Assembly (NCBI GenBank): GCA_029593915.1
Contig: CP046147.1
Coordinates: forward strand, 868,001 to 932,000
Origin: Candidatus Lucifugimonas marina
GTDB lineage: Bacteria > Chloroflexota > Dehalococcoidia > Lucifugimonadales > Lucifugimonadaceae
Direction: 5' to 3'
Length of the DNA stretch: 64,000 nucleotides
Below the pieces are notes generated by a model. It worked only from the letters and a program-made list of their open reading frames with translations. It had not been told where the DNA came from and searched no databases. Position 1 is the stretch's first letter. Each line of letters opens with the position of its first letter. Below are positions 16,550-24,686 of this stretch, piece after piece. Position numbers and translations under genes: made by a program.

Positions 16550-16831
16550 ATGAAAAATCGAACATGTGTCATCTGTGGTCGTTCTTTACTCGGTCGAAAT
16601 AGCCAAGCTCGCAGTTGTTCGGAAAGATGCCGACAAAATCTCAGACGTAGAGGTGTCCAAAACCGTGACGTGGGTATGCGACTACCAGCTACCTGGCCAC
16701 AACGCCCACCATGCGCAGCTGGCGAGCATTCCTGGGTATCTCATGGGGATTTACCCGGTCGATATTGCAAGCACTGCTGGACTCATTGGGAGTCCGGCAC
16801 TCCACGACCTGATCGATTGGAGGTGGACTAA
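16550..16831 (+). CDS. Small double zinc-ribbon protein
   Basis: 93 residues, five bases after the primase-helicase stop. Two metal-binding patterns are visible: C-x2-C near residue 6 with C-x3-C at 23-27 (CVICGR ... CSERC), and a C-terminal set (C55, H59, and CKHC at 73-76). Basic residues follow the first cluster (RQNLRRRGVQNR). Such proteins often bind DNA or a partner polymerase or nuclease, but no family assignment is possible. It probably belongs to the replication operon. Confidence 0.65.
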   Translation: MKNRTCVICGRSLLGRNSQARSCSERCRQNLRRRGVQNRDVGMRLPATWPQRPPCAAGEHSWVSHGDLPGRYCKHCWTHWESGTPRPDRLEVD

Positions 16832-16922
16832 CCCTCCACCAGGAGGCATGTACGTGATCATACTCGCCCACAGCGGAGCCTGAATTGAAAGTCCGAAATA
16901 AGAAAATCAATTGGAGAAATCA

Positions 16923-17249
16923 ATGATTTGCAAAGAACACAAAATGACACTTGGCGAACTATTCAGCGTCAAAGACGACCGATTCCTTCGTTCCACAATC
17001 ATTCACGTCCTGGAAAGTCACTCAGGTGTGACAGTGGGAGAAGACGAATTGACCTACGCTGTGCATTGGGCAAGCACGAACCGAACCATGCAAACAATGA
17101 TGGACAACCACCTGCGTGAACTCGCAGAGGAACAAGCCAAGGACAGTTCCCTGTTCCCTTGGTCCGGTGAACGAGAAACATCTGGGATCACATGCGATTG
17201 TTCTTACGCGTCAAATCCAAACCAACAACTGGAGCGGCGTTATGAATAG
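16923..17249 (+). CDS. Small acidic protein, function unknown
   Basis: 108 residues from ATG 16923 (GGAG ten bases upstream); the TTG at 16911 is an alternative. The sequence is acidic and mostly helical (FLRSTIIHVLESHSGVTVGEDELTYAVHWA) with a His/Cys-containing N-terminus (MICKEH) and a C-terminal CDC. The last eight bases overlap the start of the following methylase gene, so the two are translationally coupled. Not recognised. Confidence 0.6.
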   Translation: MICKEHKMTLGELFSVKDDRFLRSTIIHVLESHSGVTVGEDELTYAVHWASTNRTMQTMMDNHLRELAEEQAKDSSLFPWSGERETSGITCDCSYASNPNQQLERRYE

Positions 17250-17820
17250 CTCCGACATTATCCTTCAACTCGCCGTAACCATCGGTGACGTACCAACGCT
17301 CGACCTAACGCACGGTCTTGGAGTGTTTTGGAAACAGTACACGCCGAGCAAACTCACGACGAACGATCGGAATGAGGATGCAGATTACCGGCAGGATTTC
17401 ACCGCAACCTCTTTCGATGATCGTTCATTCGAACTTGTGGTTTTCGATCCGCCTTTCACGGCGAACGGTCCGTCGAAACATCGGCACCAAAAACGATATA
17501 GATCGCATCGTGACCAAGAAGGAGCGCCGCAAAACATTAAGGATGTACGGCGATTGCTTGTCGGTGGGATAAAAGAAGCGTGCCGTATCTCTGGTAGGTG
17601 GGTACTGGTAAAGACTCAGGACGTAGTCGAGTCTGGACAGTTGCACGCCAACGTAAATCTGGCACTGAACACACTCGTCAAATCCGGGTTCAATGTTGTT
17701 CGTGAAACCGAGTTCCACTCGAATCGACGCCCACAACCATCTGGGAGGAGAGTAACTGGATTGGGAAGACGTCCAAGCGTGTTCATTTTGGCTGAGCGTA
17801 ACCGGGTGGCCGCTGAATAG
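17242..17820 (+). CDS. Small DNA methylase-like protein
   Basis: 192 residues from ATG 17242, with GGAG nearby and an eight-base overlap with the gene before. It has a degenerate AdoMet motif (TLDLTHGLGVFW, about 19-30), motif IV as VVFDPPF (about 67-73), and later strands VLVKTQDVVESGQLH and GFNVVRETEF, as in phage-type N6-adenine/N4-cytosine methylases. It is short for the family and has no obvious target recognition domain. It could modify element DNA (anti-restriction) or be a vestigial methylase. A C-terminal basic stretch (RRPQPSGRRVTGLGRRP) may contact DNA. Confidence 0.68.
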   Translation: MNSSDIILQLAVTIGDVPTLDLTHGLGVFWKQYTPSKLTTNDRNEDADYRQDFTATSFDDRSFELVVFDPPFTANGPSKHRHQKRYRSHRDQEGAPQNIKDVRRLLVGGIKEACRISGRWVLVKTQDVVESGQLHANVNLALNTLVKSGFNVVRETEFHSNRRPQPSGRRVTGLGRRPSVFILAERNRVAAE

Positions 17821-18377
17821 TTGACTGAAAAAAGTACACATTCAACAGCATTCACCTGAATCAGGTCGCTGTGTGATGCGATGTCGATAACTGAAGGCCA
17901 TCCTACTCCGAAGGGTACCTTCGTAATTCGATCCTTCGATAATGGGTGATCATTCGAAAGCACCCAAAACTAGCTTGATTCTCGAAGACTAGCTATTGCC
18001 GTTAGCCAACGAGTGGAGCCGAACGATTATCTTCCACTGCGCCAAGTTAAATGATGGCTCGGTGTTCGTTGCCTGCACCTTGAGTTAGAGCAGATTCCAC
18101 CCGAATGTCCACTTTTTGCCGTGCCGACGAGAATTTAGACTAAATCAGTCCATCCGGTGCCAATAAACCACAAATTCTCAAGAAGGGACTCATCACAGTC
18201 TCCAACAGCGAACGGTCGTGAACGGACTTGATCAGGATGGATGTGAGTTTTTTTGAATTGGGTCACTTTGGTTGCGTCGACATACAACTCTCTCGTCCGC
18301 TTTCGTTTTCTGCTCATTTTTAGGACCTACATTAGCTCCTATGAGGTGTTAGAACATCTTATGTATGAAAACTTTGC
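17821..18377. other. Gene-poor stretch between the replication operon and the restriction genes
   Basis: 557 bases with no convincing gene. It contains a small hairpin CGAAGG-GTA-CCTTCG (near 17909-17923) and a five-bp stem GGGTG/CACCC (near 17943-17964) that could end the rightward operon. A 60-codon basic frame at 18135-18317 on the minus strand lacks a good ribosome site and is not called. Because the genes on both sides converge, this is a natural terminator region. Confidence 0.5.
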
Positions 18378-19634
18378 TCAACTGATCGCATCAATCAGTA
18401 CTTTCGCTCGAGACAACTCTCCAGAACGCTTTCGGTATGAAAACATACCGAGTCCTACCGCAACCATGCTATGGGGTTTGCCATTGAAACCAATTACCGA
18501 CCAGCGGACAGGATCAAATGCCTCTGGATATACCAAAACCGAAACCTCCGCGCCAACTGCGGCTGCTGTCGCCAGAGCCTGAAACACATGCTCACGCGGT
18601 GGGCCAGCTCCTGAAACAAACGATGCAGAGTACTTTGCTTCGAAAGAAGCAATAACTTTTCCTGATTCGGCCAGCAACCCATCGGGTTCGACGTTGCGTT
18701 TTTTCCACTTAGGATCGCTAGGCAAGAGAATCGGATGATGTTTTTTTTCGAGCGCATTGAGATTCCGGCCTTGCTTCTGAGCCATTGACGCGGCAGCGAC
18801 TAAGCATCGCCTTAGCAATTCCTCGAGAAGTGGCCACGGTTCGATTGCCACTTCGACGCCGCGATGGGTACCCGCAGATCCTAATAGGTCGACCCGTTTT
18901 AGAACAGATTTAGCTACGCTCCAGGCAGGTTCGTAGGCATTCCATTGTGTCGGAAGGTGTCTGTTCAGGACTCCAGGAGGGTATATTGCGGTATCAGCCG
19001 CTCCAGGACGAAGGGCGTTGCGGATCTGCATCAGCCTGGAACGAACCAATGGTGAGCTAGTTTCGCCCGCGAGCAACACCGCTGCTGCCGCCATCGCCTG
19101 ACTGAAATCATTGTCAGTCTCGAGTAAATCGACCTCAACAGGAAACAAATGAGGAGTCGTAGCAACCCCTTTTATCCACTGAGTAACGTTGAGTCTACCT
19201 CGGAGTGTGCCAAGGACTTTGCGCCGGCGTTCAAGGAGTACGAGCGGTCCGTCTCTGCGAAGTGCTTGACTAAGGCGTGCTGAGTATATGCCCGCCAACG
19301 CATCCAGTAATTTCGGCGGACTAACTCTTTCACCTGCGGTTCTCTCAGCGCTAATCTCGATTCGGCTTGAATCGAACATTAGGTCCAGGACTGCCGCTAT
19401 CCAATCGTCTGATGGCTCTGTTTTTGGTTCGATGACAAGTTGATGGCGCCCATCGATGTCAATAGTCCCGACCACATTCCTGAGCGTAAATGCTCCCTGG
19501 GACTCACTTAAAAGCGGCAGGCCTGTTCTGAGTCGTCGCCGAACACGATCCACTGCATTAGGAAGCCGTTGCCCTAAATCCCGCTCGAGGCGAAAGGGTA
19601 TTCCCTCGAGAATATCGATTTTTACCGGGTTCAT
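18378..19634 (-). CDS. mcrC: McrC-like restriction nuclease subunit
   Basis: 418 residues from ATG 19632-19634, which overlaps the mcrB-like stop by four bases (ATGA). The N-terminal half (IDILEGIPFRLERDLG ... LRNVVGTIDIDGRHQLVIEPK) matches the McrC N-terminal domain that contacts the AAA+ ring, and the C-terminal half carries a PD-(D/E)xK nuclease site, VEPDGLL (Asp318) ... SFEAKYS (Glu332, Lys334). In McrBC the nuclease subunit cuts DNA after NTP-driven translocation by McrB. It is about 70 residues longer than E. coli McrC. Last gene of the leftward three-gene operon. Confidence 0.88.
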   Translation of the reverse strand: MNPVKIDILEGIPFRLERDLGQRLPNAVDRVRRRLRTGLPLLSESQGAFTLRNVVGTIDIDGRHQLVIEPKTEPSDDWIAAVLDLMFDSSRIEISAERTAGERVSPPKLLDALAGIYSARLSQALRRDGPLVLLERRRKVLGTLRGRLNVTQWIKGVATTPHLFPVEVDLLETDNDFSQAMAAAAVLLAGETSSPLVRSRLMQIRNALRPGAADTAIYPPGVLNRHLPTQWNAYEPAWSVAKSVLKRVDLLGSAGTHRGVEVAIEPWPLLEELLRRCLVAAASMAQKQGRNLNALEKKHHPILLPSDPKWKKRNVEPDGLLAESGKVIASFEAKYSASFVSGAGPPREHVFQALATAAAVGAEVSVLVYPEAFDPVRWSVIGFNGKPHSMVAVGLGMFSYRKRSGELSRAKVLIDAIS

Positions 19635-21394
19635 AACAAAGCGTTCAGCGCTTGAGCCGCTTTGGACCACTCCATGGGTTCTGCAAGTTTCAGACGCAAC
19701 CTCGGTGGTGCAAATGCACTGATGCTTTCAGATGGTGTTACCCACTCCGTCAACGAGGGACCAGTCGAATTCTCGTCTCCGGGTGCACCAGCATTCAGCA
19801 CGGCACCTAAAAGTTCATCCTGGTCGGCAAAGGTCATTTGCAGAGTCCCGCGGACTTTAGTGTCGAAAGCCTTTCCTAAGCTGAGAACGGCTTCCTCGGC
19901 GGTTGTGCCAAGTACGTCCCAGAATAGTGAATGCCCCAGAAGAAAGTCCTGTCCGAGTAGAGCCTCAATCCGTTCATTCAGAGACTTGAGTAACGACACT
20001 GCGAGACTCATTACCGTTTCAGGCATGACCCAATTCGTTGGATCACTGAAAGGTTCTGGAGCATTCCCTTGGTACGGTTCATTCAGGTGGTTTGCAAGTA
20101 ATTCGTAATCCGGCAATACAGGTAACATCGCGAAACGCCGCCGTACGGCAGCATCAAGGGGGGCGACACTCCTGTCGCTGCTGTTGAGAGCCGCAACAAT
20201 TTTGAGAGATTTGGGAAGCCGAAGTTGTTCGGGAATTTCCGTGCCATCGTCATTGGCGAATTCTTGCCGAACATTCACTTTCATGTCTGGGTGGGCGCGA
20301 TCGATCCATGTTCCGCTCCGCTCGTCACCATGATCGAACCGTTGTGCTTTATCGAGAAGCGCCAGCGTGTCTCCGAAAATTCCCGCAGCATTCCCTCGAT
20401 TAAATTCATCAACAATCAGAAGTGCGTTGTTACCCTCCTTCATAGCCCAATGACCTAGAGACATGAGGGGCCCAGGCCGCGCTTCAAGTTCAATGGCTCC
20501 TTGTTGACCACTTTTCGGGTAGAGACCAATAACAAACTCGTCGTACGAGTAGCTCGGATGAAATACTACGTGCCGAACCTTGCCTTCAGATGCTCGATCG
20601 ATCGAGGACCAGGCATCGTGAATTTTACTGGGGTTGAAGCTTACAGCCCTTGCACCGTATTCCCATAAATTTCGTAAGTCTTCTAAGGCCACGGTTTTTC
20701 CTGTGCCAGGAGGGCCGGTCAACAATACGCAACTTTCAGTTTCAAGTGCCGAGTCAATTTCGTGAATGATTTTTTCTGCACGTACTTCGTCACCGTGGTT
20801 CGTGGGGCTGACAACGCAACATCCGACGGTACTTGCAAGTTGTTCAGCAGGCGCTCTCAACGACTGAGGTATTTGCTTGAAATCTGTATGAATAAGATGG
20901 CTGGGAGGGTTTTCTAGATAGGCACGTACTTGGAGTTGATTCTCAACGCCTTCGAGTTTGACTGCGACTAACCAACCGACGGTTGTTCCGGAACTCGGAT
21001 CGTAGTCCTTCCACTCACCATCGGCAGACTGCTCGTCTGTGTGTCCGGGATCACCTTCGAATGTTTTGAGAAGTGATGAATCGTCAGGCTTATACATGGC
21101 CCAAGGTGCTGGAATATCTTCCGACCACCAACCGAGCCATTGTCGAAGAGCTGATGGCGGATTGTTGTCACCGCCTGGTTTCGATCGTCCGTTTACACTT
21201 CCACCTGGCCAAGCCAACGTGACTTGCGCGTCCTCTCCGAATTGTTCCGTCAATGCCTCAGCGCACTTGCCGGATGATTGAAGAAAGTCCTTCGAATACA
21301 AAGTTCCGTCCAGACGACCGTAGACGGCTCGAAACGCACTGATGTTGTATCGCCAGAACCACACGCGTTCAACAAGCTTGTTCTGATTAGGCAT
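19631..21394 (-). CDS. mcrB: McrB-like AAA+ NTPase restriction subunit
   Basis: 587 residues from ATG 21392-21394 (AGAGG five bases upstream; a GTG two codons earlier is less well placed). The C-terminal half is an AAA+ motor with Walker A GPPGTGKT (about 227-234), Walker B LLIVDEFNRGN (about 325-335), and ALNSSDRSVAPLDAAVRRRF, the counterpart of the McrB NTADRS sensor/GTP-specificity region. The N-terminal 200 residues do not resemble the usual 5-methylcytosine-binding DUF3578 domain; they include two Trp-rich segments (QWLGWWSED, GWLVAVKLEG) and probably recognise the DNA target. The start overlaps the upstream methylase stop by eight bases. This partnership with methylases suggests sequence-specific restriction. 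Confidence 0.88.
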   Translation of the reverse strand: MPNQNKLVERVWFWRYNISAFRAVYGRLDGTLYSKDFLQSSGKCAEALTEQFGEDAQVTLAWPGGSVNGRSKPGGDNNPPSALRQWLGWWSEDIPAPWAMYKPDDSSLLKTFEGDPGHTDEQSADGEWKDYDPSSGTTVGWLVAVKLEGVENQLQVRAYLENPPSHLIHTDFKQIPQSLRAPAEQLASTVGCCVVSPTNHGDEVRAEKIIHEIDSALETESCVLLTGPPGTGKTVALEDLRNLWEYGARAVSFNPSKIHDAWSSIDRASEGKVRHVVFHPSYSYDEFVIGLYPKSGQQGAIELEARPGPLMSLGHWAMKEGNNALLIVDEFNRGNAAGIFGDTLALLDKAQRFDHGDERSGTWIDRAHPDMKVNVRQEFANDDGTEIPEQLRLPKSLKIVAALNSSDRSVAPLDAAVRRRFAMLPVLPDYELLANHLNEPYQGNAPEPFSDPTNWVMPETVMSLAVSLLKSLNERIEALLGQDFLLGHSLFWDVLGTTAEEAVLSLGKAFDTKVRGTLQMTFADQDELLGAVLNAGAPGDENSTGPSLTEWVTPSESISAFAPPRLRLKLAEPMEWSKAAQALNALL

Positions 21395-22322
21395 AACCAC
21401 CTCTAATTATCACCTCAGGAGATTTACGACTTTCACGATCGACCCCGTTTTGGGCAGCGACCGACCTGTGGGTCGTAATTCCGATAATTTCTGATTCACT
21501 GAAAAGAGTTCGAACCAACGGGGTGTCCCGATTCGAGAGCATCCACGAAACGCCTCGCATGGAGAGCCAACGACAATGGTTCGCAAGTTCCTCTAGATCC
21601 GGTTGTCGAAAACGCTTTTGGGTGTAGAAAAAGAACTTTGACGTGTCAGAAAGCGGAAGATAGGGAGGGTCGAGGTAAACGAAGTCGCCAGGTCGAGCGC
21701 GCGACAACGACGATCGGAAGTCTTCGTTTCTGATTTCAGTATCTACCAAGCTTGATCGAATAAGACTTAGCTGGTCTGGAGAAAAGCTTCTAAACGGCCG
21801 TTGGCCCCAAGGAACGTTGAACTCGCCTTTCGCGTTCACTCGCCACAATCCGTTCCAAGAGGTTTGATTGAGATACACAAACCTCGCCGCTTGCTCTGCC
21901 AATGATTTGGGTTGTTGTGCTCGAACCTCATAGTAGAATTCTTTGGAATCCCGTTCGAGTAGCGAGCTTAAAGCATTCTCAAATTCCTTGTTCGGCTTTT
22001 GCATTGTGAGCCAAACATTTATGAGATCTTCGTTGAGATCCGAGAGAAACGATCGTTCGGTCACCCGAGTCCGTAGGGCGAAATACATAGCCCCGCCACC
22101 GACAAATGGCTCGTGATAATTCACAAAAGTTTCGGGGACCAACGGCAGCAATCGTTTTAAAAGTCTTGTCTTGCCACCTGCCCATTTCAAAAAAGGCTTG
22201 TTTGCGAGTGACTTGGTGGGTTCGATAATCGGACCAGATGGTGGGATAGCCGTTGGGGAATCCGATGAAGTGTCATCCTGCACAGTGGTGATTTGATCGA
22301 CAGGGTATGGTGTTGTGGACAT
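21387..22322 (-). CDS. D12-class (Dam-like) adenine-N6 DNA methylase
   Basis: 311 residues. After a 40-residue disordered leader come motif X FLKWAGGKTRLL (44-55), motif I EPFVGGGAMYFALR (71-84), the D12 signature SDLNEDLINVW (94-104), a target-recognition region (about 105-195) and motif IV YLDPPYLPLSD (216-226). These enzymes methylate the N6 of adenine in short sequences using AdoMet. First gene of a leftward operon with the McrB-like and McrC-like genes, overlapping the former by eight bases. A TACAAT box ends eight bases before the ATG, suggesting a leaderless or nearly leaderless message. Confidence 0.92.
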   Translation of the reverse strand: MSTTPYPVDQITTVQDDTSSDSPTAIPPSGPIIEPTKSLANKPFLKWAGGKTRLLKRLLPLVPETFVNYHEPFVGGGAMYFALRTRVTERSFLSDLNEDLINVWLTMQKPNKEFENALSSLLERDSKEFYYEVRAQQPKSLAEQAARFVYLNQTSWNGLWRVNAKGEFNVPWGQRPFRSFSPDQLSLIRSSLVDTEIRNEDFRSSLSRARPGDFVYLDPPYLPLSDTSKFFFYTQKRFRQPDLEELANHCRWLSMRGVSWMLSNRDTPLVRTLFSESEIIGITTHRSVAAQNGVDRESRKSPEVIIRGGYA

Positions 22323-22416
22323 CGCTGCCCATTGTACGGTGATGCGCTGTTAAATTGCTTCATATGGCATTGTGTGAAATGTTGACCGAACAGAAGCAAA
22401 CAAAGGATTTAAGCGA
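22323..22416. promoter_or_regulatory. Shared divergent promoter region of the two methylase genes
   Basis: Only 94 bases separate the two divergent ATG codons. On the minus strand TACAAT (22331-22336) lies eight bases before the Dam-like start; on the plus strand AAAGGA sits about ten bases before the ATG at 22417. One short control region therefore sets both the restriction operon and the second methylase. Confidence 0.6.
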
Positions 22417-24060
22417 ATGACCGAAGCCCCCAGGGTGTCTTTAGAGTGGCCTAACAAAGATAAGGCCTTGTTAGCAGCTGGCTCGAGTGCGCCTGTATGG
22501 GTAGATCGTTCTGATCCACGTGCCAATGAGGTGCGTCTACTTCGATCATCTGGTTTGATTGGGGGGGGCGGTACCGAAGAAGAAATAGCGTCAGGCCATT
22601 TGATCGTCGGCGATTCACTTGATGCACTGCGAGCGATCGAAAAGAATAAATTGATGGGTCTCGATGATGGGATTCGTCTGTTGTATATCGATCCACCATT
22701 TAATACTGGCCAGCAATTTCACCAATACTCGGACTCCGTTGGACACGCTGAATGGCTCTCGGCCCTTCGGGACCGATTGAATGCTGTCAAACCCCTACTC
22801 CATCCTTTAGCAAGTATTTGGGTTCATTTGGACGATGGAGAGGTTCATCGTGCGCGGTGCGTGCTCGACGAAGTTTTTGGTGCGGATGCATTTGTTTCGA
22901 CGATCGTGTGGCAGAAACGGAAGACCCGAGAATCACGGTCGGCGTTTTCGAGCAATCACGACTACATCCATGTCTATGCCCCTGCAGGGCCGCAAGTGTG
23001 GAAACGATCCCGAAATTTGTTGCCGCGGGATTCCTCATCAGCCCGCAACCGAGATAATGATCCTCGAGGGTCTTGGACCGATGCACCTTTTACTGCACCA
23101 GGATTCCGTCAAAATCAGCATTACCCGATCAAAAATCCGGCAGGGATGAGTTTGATGCCTCCCAAAGGTCGGAGTTGGTATGCCACAGAACCAGTTTTTC
23201 GAGAATTGCTTGAAGATAATCGGATTTGGTTTCCTCGGGACGGAGCTGGTCTCCCTCGAATTAAACGGTTTGTGAATGCAGAACCTGGACTCGTTCCATT
23301 TACCCTTTGGGGAGGAGACGAGGGCGGAACTAATGACGACGCGAAACGGCATTTAATGTCGATGTTCCCCAATGAAACTGCGTTTGCTACACCGAAACCG
23401 GAATCACTGCTCCACCGAATAATCCAGATAGGAACAGATCCTGGGGACATCGTGTTGGATTTCTTCGCTGGTTCTGGGACGACAGCAGCGGTGGCTCATA
23501 AATTAAAGCGCCGATGGGTCGCTATTGAGAGGTCATCCAAGATTGTGTCCACTTACTTGCTTCCCCGAATGCGTTGTGTGATCGAAGGTGACGATCCAGA
23601 TGGCGTGACTAAGGAGGTGAATTGGTCCGGTGGAGGTGCGGTCGGACTTCACAGTCTCTCTGATTCAATTTACAAAGAGGATAGTGATCAAGCAGAACTT
23701 GCCATTCAGGAATGGGCCCCTGAGTTGGTCAAGTCGCTTTTTGATGAGTCTGCGCGAATTTCATCCGATATAGGGCCATTTATATGCGAGTATCAAGGAA
23801 AACGCGTGGCGTTCATTGCCGGATATCTCGATAAACATTCAGCACAGATCCTGATAAACAGCAGTAAGCCAGGCGATAGGCTCTTGATATACGCTGAACG
23901 CTGGACCGCAGCCAGTAAGCGGCTTGTTTTGAGACGGCGCCCAGGCTCATTTTTATTGCCGTTACCAATCGATGAAGTGCTTCGACACAAAGTCACTAGT
24001 TCAAATTCGACAGCAACGCCAAAAAATGTGATCGAATCTGTGCATTTACAACCGGTTTGA
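22417..24060 (+). CDS. Beta-class DNA methylase (type III Mod-like)
   Basis: 547 residues. Motif IV YIDPPFNTG (90-98) precedes motif I DFFAGSGTTAAVA (348-360), the order of beta-class N6-adenine/N4-cytosine methylases such as type III Mod subunits. The region between (about 130-330) is the target-recognition domain, and residues 395-547 form an extra C-terminal domain (SLFDESARISSDIGPFICEYQGKRV is its centre) with no obvious motif. No helicase/nuclease Res gene of type III is present. Instead, it diverges by 94 bases from a Dam-like methylase with McrB- and McrC-like genes, so it is best viewed as the second methylase of that system. AAAGGA precedes the start. Confidence 0.9.
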   Translation: MTEAPRVSLEWPNKDKALLAAGSSAPVWVDRSDPRANEVRLLRSSGLIGGGGTEEEIASGHLIVGDSLDALRAIEKNKLMGLDDGIRLLYIDPPFNTGQQFHQYSDSVGHAEWLSALRDRLNAVKPLLHPLASIWVHLDDGEVHRARCVLDEVFGADAFVSTIVWQKRKTRESRSAFSSNHDYIHVYAPAGPQVWKRSRNLLPRDSSSARNRDNDPRGSWTDAPFTAPGFRQNQHYPIKNPAGMSLMPPKGRSWYATEPVFRELLEDNRIWFPRDGAGLPRIKRFVNAEPGLVPFTLWGGDEGGTNDDAKRHLMSMFPNETAFATPKPESLLHRIIQIGTDPGDIVLDFFAGSGTTAAVAHKLKRRWVAIERSSKIVSTYLLPRMRCVIEGDDPDGVTKEVNWSGGGAVGLHSLSDSIYKEDSDQAELAIQEWAPELVKSLFDESARISSDIGPFICEYQGKRVAFIAGYLDKHSAQILINSSKPGDRLLIYAERWTAASKRLVLRRRPGSFLLPLPIDEVLRHKVTSSNSTATPKNVIESVHLQPV

Positions 24061-24434
24061 CCATGACGCGCCTGAACTGCTGACAAATTGATGTACAGAG
24101 GAGGCGTAGCCCGTATTTTTCTAGGGTGGTGTCGGGGCGCAATAGCCTCATCCGACGGAAAATGATGAGGTCGAATTACGTTTCACCCGCTGTCTTTCCA
24201 CCGCCGAGTCGAAGCGCACATCGAGATTTGTTGAACTACTTAGTTCGATTCGGAACGAATTCCCGAAATTCTTGCGCGAAAAATATCTCTGATCAATCCA
24301 ATGAACCGACCGCCAAGGTATCAGGATGCCCTTCTCTGTCACATCCTTATTCTTCGCCCGTTTGGTGTCCTCAGGGTGTCTTTAACAGAAAAGCCCTTAG
24401 ATTTCTCTAAGGGCTTCTCAAGTTCATTTGCAAT
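24061..24434. other. Right end of the integrative element, non-coding
   Basis: 374 bases between the beta-class methylase and the tRNA gene without a supported gene. It contains a perfect terminator-like hairpin (24391-24416) and an AT-richer segment around 24230-24300 with the partial inverted repeat TTCGGAACGAATTCCCGAA, which may belong to the integrase arm-binding sites. No arm-site consensus can be proved from one end. Confidence 0.5.
24391..24416 (-). terminator. Terminator downstream of tRNA-Gly, supplied by the element
   Basis: AAGCCCTTAGA, loop TTTC, TCTAAGGGCTT: a perfect 11-bp stem. In the leftward direction of the tRNA it is followed by TTTTCTGTT. It is 19 bases beyond the CCA end, the same kind of position that the native terminator holds at 12113-12139. 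Confidence 0.78.
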
Positions 24435-24480
24435 ATGGAGCGGGGGACGAGATTCGAACTCGCGACATTCTGCTTGGAAG
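24435..24480 (-). repeat. Attachment-site repeat, tRNA-proximal copy
   Basis: Identical over 46 bases to 12152-12197 and forms the 3' part of the tRNA-Gly gene, from the 3' side of the anticodon loop through CCA. Crossover must lie within these bases. Confidence 0.92.
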
Positions 24481-24511
24481 GCAGATGCTCTGCCAGCTGA
24501 GCTACCCCCGC
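24436..24511 (-). tRNA. trnG: tRNA-Gly (anticodon UCC)
   Basis: The minus strand folds into a full 76-base tRNA: acceptor GCGGGGG/CCCCCGC, D-stem GCTC/GAGC, anticodon stem TCTGC/GCAGA with loop CTTCCAA (anticodon TCC, reading GGA), a five-base variable loop, T-arm with TTCGAAT and an encoded CCA. It is the integration target of the 12.3 kb element and remains intact, its 3' end having been replaced by the identical element copy. Confidence 0.96.
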
Positions 24512-24674
24512 AGAGTTGAACTGATATCAGCTCAGACCTAACGATAAATATACCAGTTCTTCAGTAGGAAGGTTGGAAGTAAGGTAGTCGTTAGACGGTT
24601 CTTTTTTAGGGCTTATGACCACCTGCCTAACAAAAAGTGACGTTCGATGATCTGTGCTGCGATGTGGTGATGGC

Positions 24675-24680
24675 TACAAT
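24675..24680 (+). promoter_or_regulatory. Candidate leaderless -10 box of the decayed membrane-protein copy
   Basis: TACAAT ends six bases before GTG 24687, the same spacing as upstream of copy 1 (7722-7727). The surrounding bases GCTACAATGC are also shared, so the duplication included the promoter. Confidence 0.45.
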
Positions 24681-24686
24681 GCGTGT

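Larger units (their letters stand above)
12152..24480. mobile_element. Integrative element in tRNA-Gly(UCC), about 12.3 kb
   Basis: Direct repeats of 46 bp at both ends, one inside an intact tRNA-Gly gene; a tyrosine integrase at the distal end; a divergent regulator region with three tandem 12-bp repeats; a replication/regulation operon (HTH protein, primase-helicase, zinc-finger protein, small acidic protein, small methylase) running right; and a restriction-modification cargo (McrC, McrB, Dam-type methylase leftward, beta-class methylase rightward). There are no capsid, terminase, portal, relaxase or conjugation genes, so it is more like a mobilisable island or phage satellite than a prophage or self-transmissible ICE. 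After integration the tRNA gene is restored and a new terminator is supplied by the element (24391-24416). Confidence 0.9.

Noticed and set aside
18135-18317. Basic 60-codon frame downstream of the McrC-like gene
   Set aside because: No convincing ribosome site, no recognised motif and position in a convergent terminator region; kept only as a remark.
22417-24060. Type III restriction system (mod/res)
   Set aside because: The methylase resembles Mod, but no Res helicase-nuclease gene is nearby; the partner genes are McrB/McrC-like.
12152-24480. Prophage
   Set aside because: No terminase, portal, capsid, tail or lysis genes were seen across the 12.3 kb.
24654-24686. ATG/TTG-type starts upstream of the decayed membrane-protein copy
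   Set aside because: The intact paralogue begins at the GTG equivalent to 24687, with the same -10 spacing, so the longer N-terminus is not homologous.
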